DNA of 64,000 nt. Origin: Actinoplanes nipponensis. GTDB lineage: Bacteria; Actinomycetota; Actinomycetes; Mycobacteriales; Micromonosporaceae. Shown here piece after piece: positions 48,543 through 57,269 of the stretch; the first letter of the stretch is position 1, and each line of letters opens with the position of its first letter. Location of the stretch: the NCBI RefSeq assembly GCF_016862275.1, contig NZ_BOMQ01000046.1, positions 1 to 64,000 of the forward strand, read 5' to 3'. A program made the translations under genes and the position numbers. A model generated the notes under the pieces. It was not told the origin of the DNA, did not search any database, and worked only from the letters and a program-made list of their open reading frames with translations.

Positions 48543-50129
48543 TCAGCGGAAGCGCAGGGCGGTCGGCCCCTGCACCTTGGAGCCGCGGCGCTGCTTGGCC
48601 GGCATCGCCGCCAGCTTCTCGCGCAGCTCCACGGCGTATCCGGCCAGCGCCTCGACCAGGTCGGGCACCGACGCGTGCTGCGGCTGGACGTCGACCCGCA
48701 GGCCGAACTCCGTCGCCGTCTCGGCCGTCTTCGGGCCGATCACCGCGACCACCGTGCGGGCGTGCGGCTTGCCCGCGATGCCGACCAGGTTGCGGACCGT
48801 CGAGGACGAGGTGAACAGCACCGCGTCGAAGCCGCCCGACTTGATGGCGTCGCGGATGTCGGCCGGCGGCGGCGCCGCGCGGACCGTGCGGTACGCCGTG
48901 ACGTCGTCGACCTCCCAGCCGCGCTCGATCAGGCCGGCGGCCAGCGTCTCGGTGGCGATGTCGGCGCGCGGCAGCAGCACCCGGCCGACCGGGTCGAGGA
49001 TCTCGTCGTGCGGCGAGAACTCGGCCAGCAGGCCCTCGCTGGACTGGTCCCCGGCCGGGATGAGCTCGGGCTGGATGCCGAACGCGCGGACGGCGTCGGC
49101 GGTGGCCTCGCCGATGCAGGCGATCTTGACGCCGCCGAAGTGGCGGGCGTCCAGGCCGTGCTCGGCGAACTTCTCCCAGACCGCGCGGACGGCGTTCACC
49201 GAGGTGAAGACCACCCAGGCGTACCGGCCGTCGACCAGGCCCTTGACCGCGCGTTCCATCTGGGCCGGGGTGCGCGGCGGCTCGACGGCGATCGTCGGCA
49301 CCTCGCACGGGATGGCCCCGTACGCCCGCAGCCGGGCACTCATCGCGCCGGCCTGCTCCTTGGTGCGCGGGACGAGCACCTTCCAGCCGTACAGGGGACG
49401 GTTCTCCCACCAGCTCAGCTTGTCGCGCTGGGCGACCTCCGCGCCGACGGTGAGCACCACCCGGCCGGTGAAGCCGAGCGCCGCGGCGACGAAGCTGTCC
49501 ACCGACGAGGTGGTCGTGTACTGGGTCTCGCCGGTGCCGTCGCCGGTCACGCCGACCGGCGTGCCGGGCTCGACGCCCGCGGCGAGCAGGCCGTCGCGGA
49601 CGGCGGCCAGGTCGCCGGCGTCGACGGCGAGTGCGAACGAGCCCTTGACCGCGGCCGCGGCCAGCGCGTCGAAGTCCAGCGCGGTCACGTCGTCGATGTC
49701 GGCCGCGGTGCGCACGCCGGGCAGCGGCACACCCGCGTAGGTGGCCACCCCCTCGGCCTGGCCCAGGCCGGGCACGACCTCGAAGTGCACGGCGGTCCGG
49801 GCGACGGCCTGGACCTCCTTGACGACGGCCTCGTGGCCGAACGGGTCGCCGGCCACCAGGTGCACGGCCGACAGGCCGGACTTGGCCGCGGACAGCAGCA
49901 CCTTGGCGACGTCGCCGGGTGCCCCCTCGGCCGGGCTGAACTGGGTGTCGTCCTTGGCCTCCGCCCGGATGGCCGCCAGCAGCGACTCGGGCACGCCACG
50001 GTCGTAGACGACCTGGTCGGCGTCGGCGAGGGTGTCGTGGGCCCGGCGGGTCAGCAGGCCGGGGTCACCGGGTCCGGCGCCGACGAAAGCGATGCGCCCT
50101 GCGGACTTGCGGGCGGTGCGGGTGGTCAT
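48543..50129 (-). CDS. hemD: uroporphyrinogen-III synthase fused to SUMT-like domain
   Basis: A 528-residue fusion. Residues 1-245 are an SUMT/CobA-like tetrapyrrole methyltransferase domain (GRIAFVGAGPGDPGLLTRRA; VAGDPFGHEAVV), in which several usual SAM-site features are weak, e.g. GDPFGHE instead of GDPFXFGR. Residues 255-528 are HemD, closing hydroxymethylbilane to uroporphyrinogen III (KVLVPRTKEQAGAMSARLRAYGA; VVFTSVNAVRAVW; FTSSSTVRNLVGI). This fused form is standard in actinobacterial heme clusters. ATG 50129 has GGAAGG ahead. HemC lies 85 bp upstream in the same operon. Confidence 0.9.
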   Translation of the reverse strand: MTTRTARKSAGRIAFVGAGPGDPGLLTRRAHDTLADADQVVYDRGVPESLLAAIRAEAKDDTQFSPAEGAPGDVAKVLLSAAKSGLSAVHLVAGDPFGHEAVVKEVQAVARTAVHFEVVPGLGQAEGVATYAGVPLPGVRTAADIDDVTALDFDALAAAAVKGSFALAVDAGDLAAVRDGLLAAGVEPGTPVGVTGDGTGETQYTTTSSVDSFVAAALGFTGRVVLTVGAEVAQRDKLSWWENRPLYGWKVLVPRTKEQAGAMSARLRAYGAIPCEVPTIAVEPPRTPAQMERAVKGLVDGRYAWVVFTSVNAVRAVWEKFAEHGLDARHFGGVKIACIGEATADAVRAFGIQPELIPAGDQSSEGLLAEFSPHDEILDPVGRVLLPRADIATETLAAGLIERGWEVDDVTAYRTVRAAPPPADIRDAIKSGGFDAVLFTSSSTVRNLVGIAGKPHARTVVAVIGPKTAETATEFGLRVDVQPQHASVPDLVEALAGYAVELREKLAAMPAKQRRGSKVQGPTALRFR

Positions 50130-50214
50130 TCTCTGCCTTCCTTACGCATGCGCTCCTGGCCCTCGCCTGCTAGGCCGTCGTCTGGTGCGACCTGGTGCCG
50201 CTCGGTGCAGTCGC

Positions 50215-51144
50215 TCATGCAGTGCTCCCCATCAGGGTATCGGCGCCGTTGTCGAGGAGATCGGCGGCGAGCGCCTTGCCGATCTCCGCCGCGTCGGCGG
50301 GCGTTCCGGTGCGCGACAGCCGGACAGCTCGGGCCCCGTCCGGGCTGATCACCGCACCGCGCAGGTAGATCTCGTCGCCTTGCTCACCCTCGGCGAGCTC
50401 GGCGTGTGCCGCGACCGGTGCGGAGCAACCGGCCTCGAGCGTGGCGAGCATCGCCCGTTCCGCCGTGACGGCGGCGCGGGACGGTGCATGGTCGAGTGCG
50501 GCCAGCAGCTCGACCAGGTCTGCGTCGTCGGATCGGCACTCGACCGCCAGCGCACCCTGGGCGGGGGCGGGCAGCATCAGCATCGGGTCCAACGTTTCCG
50601 TGATGTCGGCGGAGCGGCCGATACGCGCCACGCCGGCCCGGGCCAGCACGACAGCATCGAGGTCGGCCTCGGGGCCGAGCACCCTGGCGATGCGGCTGTC
50701 GATGTTGCCGCGAATCGGCGTGACCTGCAACTGTAGGCCCAAAGCATGCAGTTGCGCGATTCGGCGCACCGCTCCGGTGCCGATCACGGCGCCGGGCGCC
50801 AGCTCCGCGAGCGTCTTGTCGCCGCGGGCGATCAGGGCGTCGCGCGGGTCCTCGCGCTGCGGTACGGCCGCGATGTGCAGGCTCGGATGCTGGGCCGTGG
50901 GCAGGTCCTTGTACGAGTGCACCGCGAAGTCGATCTCGTTGGCGATCAGCGCGTCGCGCAGCGCGGAGACGAAGACACCGACCCCGAGCTGAGCCACCGG
51001 CGCGCCGGAGCGGTCGCCGGCGGTGACGATGCGCACCAGCTCGACCGGGCGGCCGGTGGCCGCGGTCAGCGAGTCGGCGACGAGCTGGGACTGGGCCAGC
51101 GCCAGGGTGCTGCCCCGGGTGCCGAGGCGAAGGGCGGTGCTCAC
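50215..51144 (-). CDS. hemC: hydroxymethylbilane synthase
   Basis: A 309-residue porphobilinogen deaminase, polymerising four porphobilinogens. LRLGTRGSTLALAQSQLVADSL opens domain 1, SYKDLPTA and ALIARGDKTLAEL follow, AVVLARAGVARIG is the conserved hinge, and LEAGCSAPVAAHAEL carries the dipyrromethane-cofactor Cys. GTG 51144 overlaps the hemA stop by 4 bp (GTGA), so the two are co-translated. Confidence 0.94.
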   Translation of the reverse strand: MSTALRLGTRGSTLALAQSQLVADSLTAATGRPVELVRIVTAGDRSGAPVAQLGVGVFVSALRDALIANEIDFAVHSYKDLPTAQHPSLHIAAVPQREDPRDALIARGDKTLAELAPGAVIGTGAVRRIAQLHALGLQLQVTPIRGNIDSRIARVLGPEADLDAVVLARAGVARIGRSADITETLDPMLMLPAPAQGALAVECRSDDADLVELLAALDHAPSRAAVTAERAMLATLEAGCSAPVAAHAELAEGEQGDEIYLRGAVISPDGARAVRLSRTGTPADAAEIGKALAADLLDNGADTLMGSTA

Positions 51145-52436
51145 GCTTGTCCTCCGATCTCCGGAACGGCGTCGGCCTGGGTGGCGTGCGGGACGTCGAG
51201 GTCGAACAGCTCCCGCAGCAGGGCCGCGTACTGGTCGCCACCGGGTTCGGCGGCGAGCTGGCGGACCCGCACGGTCGGCGAGTGCAGCAGCTGCTGGACG
51301 ACCCGGTGCAGGGTACGGGAAACGTCGGCCCGTTGCTCCGCGGTGAATTCCGGCCGGCGCGCGGACAGCTTGCGCAGCTCGGCGCTGACCACGTCCTCCG
51401 CGCGGGTGCGCAGGGCGGCGACGGTCGGGGCGACCTCGGCGCCGCGCAGCCAGGACAGGAAATGCTCGACCTCGGCGGCGACGATCTGCTCGACCGCGGC
51501 CGTCTCGGCGGCGGCCGGCAGGGTGCGCCGGCTGGTGGCCAGGCCGTCGATGTCGACGACGGTGACGCCGGGCAGCTCGCCGACCTCGGGGGCCACGTCG
51601 CGCGGCACGGCCAGGTCGAGCACGACCAGCGGCTTCTGCCGGCCGGCGAGGGTCGCCGCGGTGAGCACCGGCTCGGTGGAGGCGGTGGCGCAGACCACGA
51701 CGTCGGCCGCGGCGATCGCCTCGGGCAGCCCGGCGAACGGGACGGCGGTGGCGCCGTACGCCTCCGCGAGCCGCTCGGCCCGGGGCGCGCTGCGGTTGGT
51801 GATCTGCAGCGGCCCGACCCCGGAACGGGTGAGGGTCGCCACGGACAGCGCACCCATCGCGCCGGCGCCGATCACCAGGCCGGTGCGCCCGGCCAGGTCG
51901 CCGCCGAGGGTGGCGGCGGCCACGTCCAGCGCGGCGGTGACGACGCTCTGCCCGGCGCGGTCGATGCCCGTCTCGGCGTGCGCCCGCTTGCCGACCCGCA
52001 GCGCCTGCTGCATCAGCTCGTGCAGCAGCCGGCCGGCGGTGTCGGTCTCGGTGGCCGAGTGGTACGCGTCGCGGAGCTGGCCCAGGATCTGCGCCTCGCC
52101 CACGACCATCGAGTCGAGCCCGGCGGAGACCCGGAACGAGTGGCGCACGGCCGCCTCGTCGTAGTGCACGTAGAGGTGGCCGGCGAGCTCGTTGGCGGCG
52201 ATGCCGGAGTGGTCGGCCAGCACGCTGCAGACGTCGCTGAGGCCGCCGTGGAAGCCGGAGACGGCCGCGAACACCTCGACCCGGTTGCAGGTGGACAGCA
52301 CCACGGCCTCGCCGACGTACGGCTGGTCGACCAGCTGCTGGAGCACGGCCGGGATGTCGGAACCGGCGATGACGAGGCGTTCCAGGGTGTCGATTCCGGC
52401 GGTCCGGTAGGACGCGCCGACGCTGAGCAGATTCAC
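51141..52436 (-). CDS. hemA: glutamyl-tRNA reductase
   Basis: A 431-residue enzyme of the C5 pathway, reducing Glu-tRNA to glutamate-1-semialdehyde with NADPH. VLSTCNRVEVFA contains the catalytic Cys50; SAGLDSMVVGEAQILGQLRDAY binds tRNA-glutamate; VIGAGAMGALSVATL is the NADPH loop; a C-terminal helical dimerisation domain ends at 431. Length matches family norm. It starts at GTG 52436, which overlaps the rex stop by 4 bp, and ends overlapping hemC by 4 bp. This tight rex-hemA-hemC order implies one mRNA. Confidence 0.95.
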   Translation of the reverse strand: MNLLSVGASYRTAGIDTLERLVIAGSDIPAVLQQLVDQPYVGEAVVLSTCNRVEVFAAVSGFHGGLSDVCSVLADHSGIAANELAGHLYVHYDEAAVRHSFRVSAGLDSMVVGEAQILGQLRDAYHSATETDTAGRLLHELMQQALRVGKRAHAETGIDRAGQSVVTAALDVAAATLGGDLAGRTGLVIGAGAMGALSVATLTRSGVGPLQITNRSAPRAERLAEAYGATAVPFAGLPEAIAAADVVVCATASTEPVLTAATLAGRQKPLVVLDLAVPRDVAPEVGELPGVTVVDIDGLATSRRTLPAAAETAAVEQIVAAEVEHFLSWLRGAEVAPTVAALRTRAEDVVSAELRKLSARRPEFTAEQRADVSRTLHRVVQQLLHSPTVRVRQLAAEPGGDQYAALLRELFDLDVPHATQADAVPEIGGQA

Positions 52437-53173
52437 GACCCGACCGCCTCCTGGTTGCCCGCCTGCGGTGAGCGCCCGCCGGGCAGCGCCGTCAGGGACG
52501 CCTTGCGGTGCTCGTGGAAGGAGAGGATCTGCAGCTCGATGGCCAGGTCGACCTTGCGCACGTCGACGCCGGCCGGCACGGCGAGCACGCAGGGGGCGAA
52601 GTTGAGGATGCTGGTGACCCCCGCAGCCACCAGATCGTCCGCGACGGCCTGGGCGGCGCCGGCCGGGGTGGCGATCACGCCGATGGTGATGCCCTCCTCG
52701 ACGACGGCCCGGCCGAGCTCCTCGACGTGCCGCACGGTCAGGCCGTTGAGCGCCTGGCCGACCTGCTCGGGATCGGCGTCGAACAGGGCCACTATGCGGA
52801 AGCCGCGGCTGGCGAAGCCGTCGTAGCCGGCCAGCGCGTGACCGAGGTTGCCGACGCCGACCAGCGCGACGGCCCGGCGCTGGTCCAGCCCGAGGATGTA
52901 CTCGATCTGGTCGATCAGCAGGGCGACGTCGTAGCCGACGCCACGGGTGCCGTAGGACCCGAGGTGGGAGAGGTCCTTGCGGAGCTTGGCGGAATTGACC
53001 CCCGCCGCGGCCGCGAGGCCCTCGCTGGAAACCGTTTCGGAACCGGTTTCGGCGAGATTGTGCAGGGCGCGAAGGTATTCCGGTAGCCGCGCGATCGTCG
53101 CCTCCGGAAGGTCCGGGAAGGCGGGGACTGCGCCGGTGTTGCCCGGCGTGCTTCCTTGACGCTGCTGACTCAT
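52433..53173 (-). CDS. rex: redox-sensing repressor Rex
   Basis: A 246-residue NADH/NAD+-responsive repressor. The N-terminal winged helix has ARLPEYLRALHNLAETG and VNSAKLRKDLSHLGSYGTRGVGYD; the Rossmann domain has AVALVGVGNLGHALAGY and IVALFDADPEQVG. NADH releases it from DNA, so heme synthesis rises when respiration is limited. ATG 53173 is selected by GGAG seven bases upstream and agrees with family length; the longer frame to 53305 runs over the operator. A Rex-type site lies 117 bp upstream. It heads the hem operon, as in Streptomyces. Confidence 0.94.
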   Translation of the reverse strand: MSQQRQGSTPGNTGAVPAFPDLPEATIARLPEYLRALHNLAETGSETVSSEGLAAAAGVNSAKLRKDLSHLGSYGTRGVGYDVALLIDQIEYILGLDQRRAVALVGVGNLGHALAGYDGFASRGFRIVALFDADPEQVGQALNGLTVRHVEELGRAVVEEGITIGVIATPAGAAQAVADDLVAAGVTSILNFAPCVLAVPAGVDVRKVDLAIELQILSFHEHRKASLTALPGGRSPQAGNQEAVGS

Positions 53174-53289
53174 CTGACTCCGTGCCGACGAGGCGAACCT
53201 GAAGTGAGCCCTGCTGCCGGTGCGGGACCGGTGACGCCTGCGTGGACCGGCTGTGATAGCGGGGCTCGTCGGAGTCACAGAGTAGGCGC

Positions 53290-53307
53290 TTGTGAAGGCG
53301 TGCACAA
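53290..53307. promoter_or_regulatory. candidate Rex operator (ROP)
   Basis: TTGTGAAGGCGTGCACAA matches the Rex consensus TTGTGAACGCGTTCACAA at 16 of 18 positions. It lies upstream of rex-hemACDB, the position where Streptomyces Rex autoregulates. Match seen in sequence; consensus from memory of Streptomyces work. Confidence 0.8.
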
Positions 53308-53421
53308 ATCGCGATCTTGATAGCGGAACTGGACAAAGATCGAGTCGGCATGTTAACCGTCGTCGACTCTTCGCCGAGTATTACCGCTTATCGCCCCCGG
53401 ATGCCAATACGCAGTCGAGCA

Positions 53422-54063
53422 TCACAACGTCCGGGCCAGCCGGACCGCCTCGAGGAGGGTGTCGGCCACCGGGCGGCCGCTGGCCCGCAGCCGGACCGGG
53501 TCGGTGAACCCGCCGGTGTAGAGCACGCTGGCGCCGCCCACCGCCTCGGCCGCCTCGGCGTCGTCGAGCGAGTCGCCGATGAGCACCACCTGGTCGCCGG
53601 GCACGCCCAGCTCGGCCAGGTGCCGGGCCAGGTGGCCGGCCTTGAGCCCGCCGTCGACCTCGGTGGGCCGGCCGTCGATGCGGGCGAACATGCCGGCCAG
53701 GCCGTACGTCCGCACGGCCGGGACCAGCTCGTCGTGGAACCACATGCTCAGCAGCGACTGGCTGCCGCCCCAGGCCTTGATCGCGGCCTCGGCGTCGGCG
53801 GCCAGCGAGGTGGTGGTCAGTCCCAGCCGGTACGCCTGGTGGAAGATCCGGTCGAGCTCCTCGAACTCCGCCGCGTCGACCGCCCGCTCCAGGATCTCGG
53901 CGTAGAACTCGGCCACCGGCCGCCGGAAGCGCCGGCGGTGCTCGTCGGCGTCGACGCTGCGGCCGCCGACCGCCTTGAACGTGTGGTTGGTCGAGGAGAC
54001 GACCAGCGACAGGTCGTCCAGCAGGGTCCCGTTCCAGTCCCAGACGAGGTGAGTGCGTGCCAC
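53422..54063 (-). CDS. HAD-superfamily phosphatase (phosphoglycolate-type)
   Basis: A 213-residue HAD protein. Motif I is LVWDWNGTLLDDL: Asp9 nucleophile is present but the second Asp of DXD is Asn11. Motif IV is VVLIGDSLDDAEAAEAVG and the Lys is in VDGGLKAGHL. The cap domain spans about 15-85. The replaced acid is shared by a known subgroup of phosphoglycolate-phosphatase-like proteins, so it need not be dead. GTG 54063 has TGTAAT eight bases upstream. Downstream of the glutaredoxin gene by 9 bp on the same strand. Confidence 0.82.
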   Translation of the reverse strand: MARTHLVWDWNGTLLDDLSLVVSSTNHTFKAVGGRSVDADEHRRRFRRPVAEFYAEILERAVDAAEFEELDRIFHQAYRLGLTTTSLAADAEAAIKAWGGSQSLLSMWFHDELVPAVRTYGLAGMFARIDGRPTEVDGGLKAGHLARHLAELGVPGDQVVLIGDSLDDAEAAEAVGGASVLYTGGFTDPVRLRASGRPVADTLLEAVRLARTL

Positions 54064-54072
54064 CGGGCGAGA

Positions 54073-54324
54073 TTACAGCCGCGGGGTACCCGGCGGTCTA
54101 CCGAGATCCCGCAACAGCCGGTCCTCCTCGACCCGCCAGTAGCCGTGCTCCTTGCCGTCCAGCAGCACCACCGGGACCCGGTCGCCGTAGTCGCGTTCCA
54201 GCTCGACGGAGTCCCCGATCGCCACCCGGGTCCACTGCCCGGGCGCGATCCGCTCCAGGGTCTGCTCGGCGACCTCGCACAGATGGCAGCCATCCCGGCT
54301 GATGAGCGTGATCCGGCTAGTCAC
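54073..54324 (-). CDS. glutaredoxin-like thiol protein
   Basis: An 83-residue thioredoxin-fold protein. ITLISRDGCHLCEVAEQTL holds the CXXC active site (Cys13-His-Leu-Cys16); VPVVLLDGKEHGYWRVEEDRLLRDL covers the cis-Pro strand. It is the DUF836/glutaredoxin-like family seen beside hemA in mycobacteria (Rv0508, from memory); here the order is conserved but a HAD gene and rex intervene. GTG 54324 overlaps the ligase stop by 4 bp (GTGA), so co-translation with the acyl-CoA ligase is expected. Confidence 0.85.
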   Translation of the reverse strand: MTSRITLISRDGCHLCEVAEQTLERIAPGQWTRVAIGDSVELERDYGDRVPVVLLDGKEHGYWRVEEDRLLRDLGRPPGTPRL

Positions 54325-55826
54325 AGTGCCCCCTTGCGTACCTTGCCGATGGCCGAGCGCGGCAGCTCGGCGACCAGCTCGATGCCGGCCGGCAGCTTGA
54401 ACCGGGCGAGCTGGGCGGCGCAGTGGGCCAGCAGCTCGGCGGCGGTGGGCGGGGGGTCGGCGGCGGACACGACGTAGGCGTACGGCGCCTGCCCGGTCGC
54501 CTCGTCGGGGACGGCGGTCACCGCCGCCTCGGCCACGCCCGGGTGCGCGACGAGCACCCGCTCGATCTCCGCCGGGTAGACGTTGAAGCCGTTGACCAGG
54601 ATCAGCTCGCCGATCCGGTCCACCAGCACCAGGTCGCCGTCCGCGTCGGCGTACGCGATGTCGGCCGTGCCCCACCAGCCGTCGGCGTCCGGGCCGTCCC
54701 GCCCGTCCGGCCAGTAGCCGGAGAACAGGTTCGCCCCGCGCACGACGATCTCGCCCGGGTCGGTGCCCGCGCCGACCTCGAGGTCGAGCTCCAGCTCGGC
54801 GTCGTCCGGCTCGTCGGCGACGGGCCCGTCGCGCCACAGCACCTCTCCGCCGGCGGTGCGCAGCAGCAGCGACACCCCGGGCAGGGGGCGGCCGATCGAG
54901 CCGGTCTTCTGCCGGTCGCTGACCGCGGTCGTGGTGAGCACCGGGGCGGTTTCGGTCAGGCCGTACCCGATCAGCACGGTCCGGCCGGTCGCGGCCGTGA
55001 AGCGGGCCGCGTCGGCCGGGTCGAGCGGCGCCGCGCCGCAGACCGCCGTCCGCACCGAGGCCATCCGCTCGCGCACCGCGGGCTCACGCGACCACGCGGC
55101 ATACATCGAGGGCACCCCGATCACGGCGGTGACCTGGTGCTTCGCGATCAGGTCGAGGCTCGGCCCGGGCGTGAAGCGGTCCACCAGCACCCCGCACGCG
55201 CCGTGGTGGGCGATCGCGCCGAGGCCGGTGTTGAGCCCGTAGGCGTGGAAGAACGGGATGGTCAGCAGCACCACGTCGGCGCCGTCGAGCACCGGCGGCT
55301 CGATCAGCGCGAGCTGGTCGTGGTTGGCGGCCAGGGCCCGGTGGGTGAGCATGGCGCCCTTCGGCCGCCCGCTGGTCCCCGAGGTGTAGAGCAGGACCGC
55401 GAGGTCCTCGGCGGCGGCCGGGTGCGGCGCGCCCGGCTCACCGGACCGCAGCTCCGGCACCCGTACGGCCACCCCCTCGGCCAACCGCAACCGGCCCAGC
55501 ACCGCGTCCTCGGCAACCACCCGGGCCGCGCCGCTGTCGGTCAGCGCGAAGGTCAGCTCGTCGGCGGTGTAACCGGGGTTGAGCGGCACGGCGACCAGGC
55601 CCGCCCGCAGCGTCGCGAAGTACGCGACGGCGAAGTCGACGGTGTTGCCCAGCACCAGCGCCACCCGGTCGCCGGGCCGGGTGCCGGTGACCAGCCGGCC
55701 GGCCGCGCGCGTGACGCGTTCGTCCAGCTCGGCCCACGTGACGACGGTGTCCTCGGCGATCAGGGCGGGGGCCGCGGGGCGGTCCCGCGCGGATGTGCGG
55801 ACCGGGTCACGCGCGCTGTTCTCCAC
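54321..55826 (-). CDS. AMP-binding acyl-CoA ligase
   Basis: A 501-residue ANL-superfamily ligase that adenylates a carboxylic acid and transfers it to CoA. LLYTSGTSGRPKGAMLTHRA is the P-loop signature, IGYGLTETAP the A5 motif, GWWGTADIAYADADGDLVLVDRIGELI the A8 hinge region and SAIGKVRKGAL ends with the catalytic Lys. The size is typical of medium/long-chain fatty-acid ligases; the chain-length preference is not deducible. GTG 55826 is chosen because the frame upstream is of non-coding character. It leads a ligase-glutaredoxin-HAD run. Confidence 0.88.
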   Translation of the reverse strand: MENSARDPVRTSARDRPAAPALIAEDTVVTWAELDERVTRAAGRLVTGTRPGDRVALVLGNTVDFAVAYFATLRAGLVAVPLNPGYTADELTFALTDSGAARVVAEDAVLGRLRLAEGVAVRVPELRSGEPGAPHPAAAEDLAVLLYTSGTSGRPKGAMLTHRALAANHDQLALIEPPVLDGADVVLLTIPFFHAYGLNTGLGAIAHHGACGVLVDRFTPGPSLDLIAKHQVTAVIGVPSMYAAWSREPAVRERMASVRTAVCGAAPLDPADAARFTAATGRTVLIGYGLTETAPVLTTTAVSDRQKTGSIGRPLPGVSLLLRTAGGEVLWRDGPVADEPDDAELELDLEVGAGTDPGEIVVRGANLFSGYWPDGRDGPDADGWWGTADIAYADADGDLVLVDRIGELILVNGFNVYPAEIERVLVAHPGVAEAAVTAVPDEATGQAPYAYVVSAADPPPTAAELLAHCAAQLARFKLPAGIELVAELPRSAIGKVRKGAL

Positions 55827-55961
55827 GACGCCCGAGTCTGGCACAGAAGACCCTCGATCGGGTGGCCGGACAGCCGGTCCGGGCCCCCTTTCGAGGTGTC
55901 CTACATGATGGCAGAAGTTCTTGATGTGCACTCTGTGACACTTCGGAGTAATTTCGCACAG

Positions 55962-55976
55962 CGCACACGGTGTGCG
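55962..55976. promoter_or_regulatory. 15-bp perfect palindrome upstream of bldN
   Basis: CGCACACGGTGTGCG is a 7-bp inverted repeat about a single G, in the 308-bp region (55827-56134) between the divergent acyl-CoA ligase and bldN. Nothing else in that region is recognisable apart from AT-richer sequence around 55930-55960 and a GGAGG ribosome binding site at its right end. Operator role is inference. Confidence 0.5.
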
Positions 55977-56134
55977 ACTGCCCGTGGTCGAGCTCCGCAA
56001 TACTTCCCGTCTGTGTAACGGAGTCCACATCCGTGGGTGAGGTTGGCCTGCTATATGCGGCCGCCCCACCCCTTTTGTTGTGGACCGGTTTCTGACACCC
56101 CCTCATCGACGGCCCGCCGGGTCAAGGAGGCGCA

Positions 56135-57088
56135 GTGAGTCATGTGTACGCCGGCGATCCGTACAGCCGTGACGTGTTCGCGGCGCGTCTCGCCCTCGCG
56201 GAGGGCCTGAACGCCCTCCGCCGGGGCATCGACGGCACGATCGCGCACGCGATCCGCAGCGACGGACCCAAGCGGACCCGGAACCGGCCGCACATCAACG
56301 AGTCCCCGAGCCGGCACCTGCCGCCGACCGGGAACGCGAAACCGGGCAGCGGGCGGGTGGCCGTACCCGGCCGGCCGGCGCAGCCGCCGCAGCAGGCCGG
56401 ACCGGACCGCCGGACCGGCACCACCGAGAGCGACAGCACCGCCGTCGTCCCGAGCCAGAGCACGACCGGGCCACCGAGCGCGGCCGAGCCACCGAAATAT
56501 CCGGCCCGCCCGGACCCCGGTGACGCCGCCGCCGAGGTGTGGGCGCTGGTCGAGCGGGCCCAGGCCGGCGAGTCCGCCGCCTTCGGCCTCATCTACGACC
56601 GGTACGTCGACACCGTCTTCCGGTTCGTCTACTTCCGCGTCGGCAACCGCCAGCTCGCCGAGGACCTCACCTCCGACACGTTCCTGCGCGCCCTCAAGCG
56701 GATCGGCAGCTTCACCTGGCAGGGCCGCGACCTCGGCGCCTGGCTGGTGACCATCGCCCGAAACCTGGTCGCCGACCACTTCAAGTCGGGCCGCTACCGG
56801 CTCGAGGTCACCACCGGCGACGTCCTCGACGCCGACCGCGAGGACCGCGGCCCCGAGGGCAGCCCCGAGGCCGCCGTCGTCGACCACATCACCAACGTGG
56901 CGCTGCTCACCGCGGTCAAGCAACTCAACCCCGAGCAGCAGGAGTGCATCGTGCTGCGCTTCCTGCAGGGCTTCTCGGTGGCCGAGACCGCCCAGACCAT
57001 GGGCAAGAACGAGGGCGCCATCAAGGCGCTGCAGTACCGGGCCGTCCGGGCGCTCGCCCGGTTGCTGCCCGAAGGGTTCCAGTGGTGA
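56135..57088 (+). CDS. bldN: developmental ECF sigma factor, BldN type
   Basis: A 317-residue sigma factor. Residues 1-130 are an unusual disordered Pro/Arg/Thr-rich N-terminal extension, in Streptomyces BldN a pro-sequence removed by proteolysis. Sigma region 2 is AFGLIYDRYVDTVFRFVYFRVGNRQLAEDLTSDTFLRAL with GSFTWQGRDLGAWLVTIARNLVADHFKS; region 4 is LLTAVKQLNPEQQECIVLRFLQGFSVAETAQTMGKNEGAIKALQYRAVRAL. These blocks closely match BldN. GTG 56135 follows GGAGG by 4 nt. The anti-sigma partner gene lies 181 bp downstream. Confidence 0.93.
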   Translation: MSHVYAGDPYSRDVFAARLALAEGLNALRRGIDGTIAHAIRSDGPKRTRNRPHINESPSRHLPPTGNAKPGSGRVAVPGRPAQPPQQAGPDRRTGTTESDSTAVVPSQSTTGPPSAAEPPKYPARPDPGDAAAEVWALVERAQAGESAAFGLIYDRYVDTVFRFVYFRVGNRQLAEDLTSDTFLRALKRIGSFTWQGRDLGAWLVTIARNLVADHFKSGRYRLEVTTGDVLDADREDRGPEGSPEAAVVDHITNVALLTAVKQLNPEQQECIVLRFLQGFSVAETAQTMGKNEGAIKALQYRAVRALARLLPEGFQW

Positions 57089-57269
57089 CGGCAATTCACC
57101 GTATGTCGATCTCTGTGGGCGTTGCCGCCCTGCTGACACCCGTAACCGGGCCCGCCCGTCGAGCGTTTGTCCGGGTGCGACCAGTGGTGGGCCGTCGGCT
57201 CGCCGGTTCCGTCGCGACCGCCGGCGATTTCGCCGGCACATCAGTCACGAGCGAGGGGAGGTGCCCGCG

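Noticed and set aside
48315..50348. 677-residue plus-strand frame through hemD with a repetitive N-terminus
   Set aside because: It is antisense to hemD, its composition is a shadow (His/Gln/Arg/Gly-rich), and the 11-residue repeat is the 33-bp array read in a frame left open by chance.
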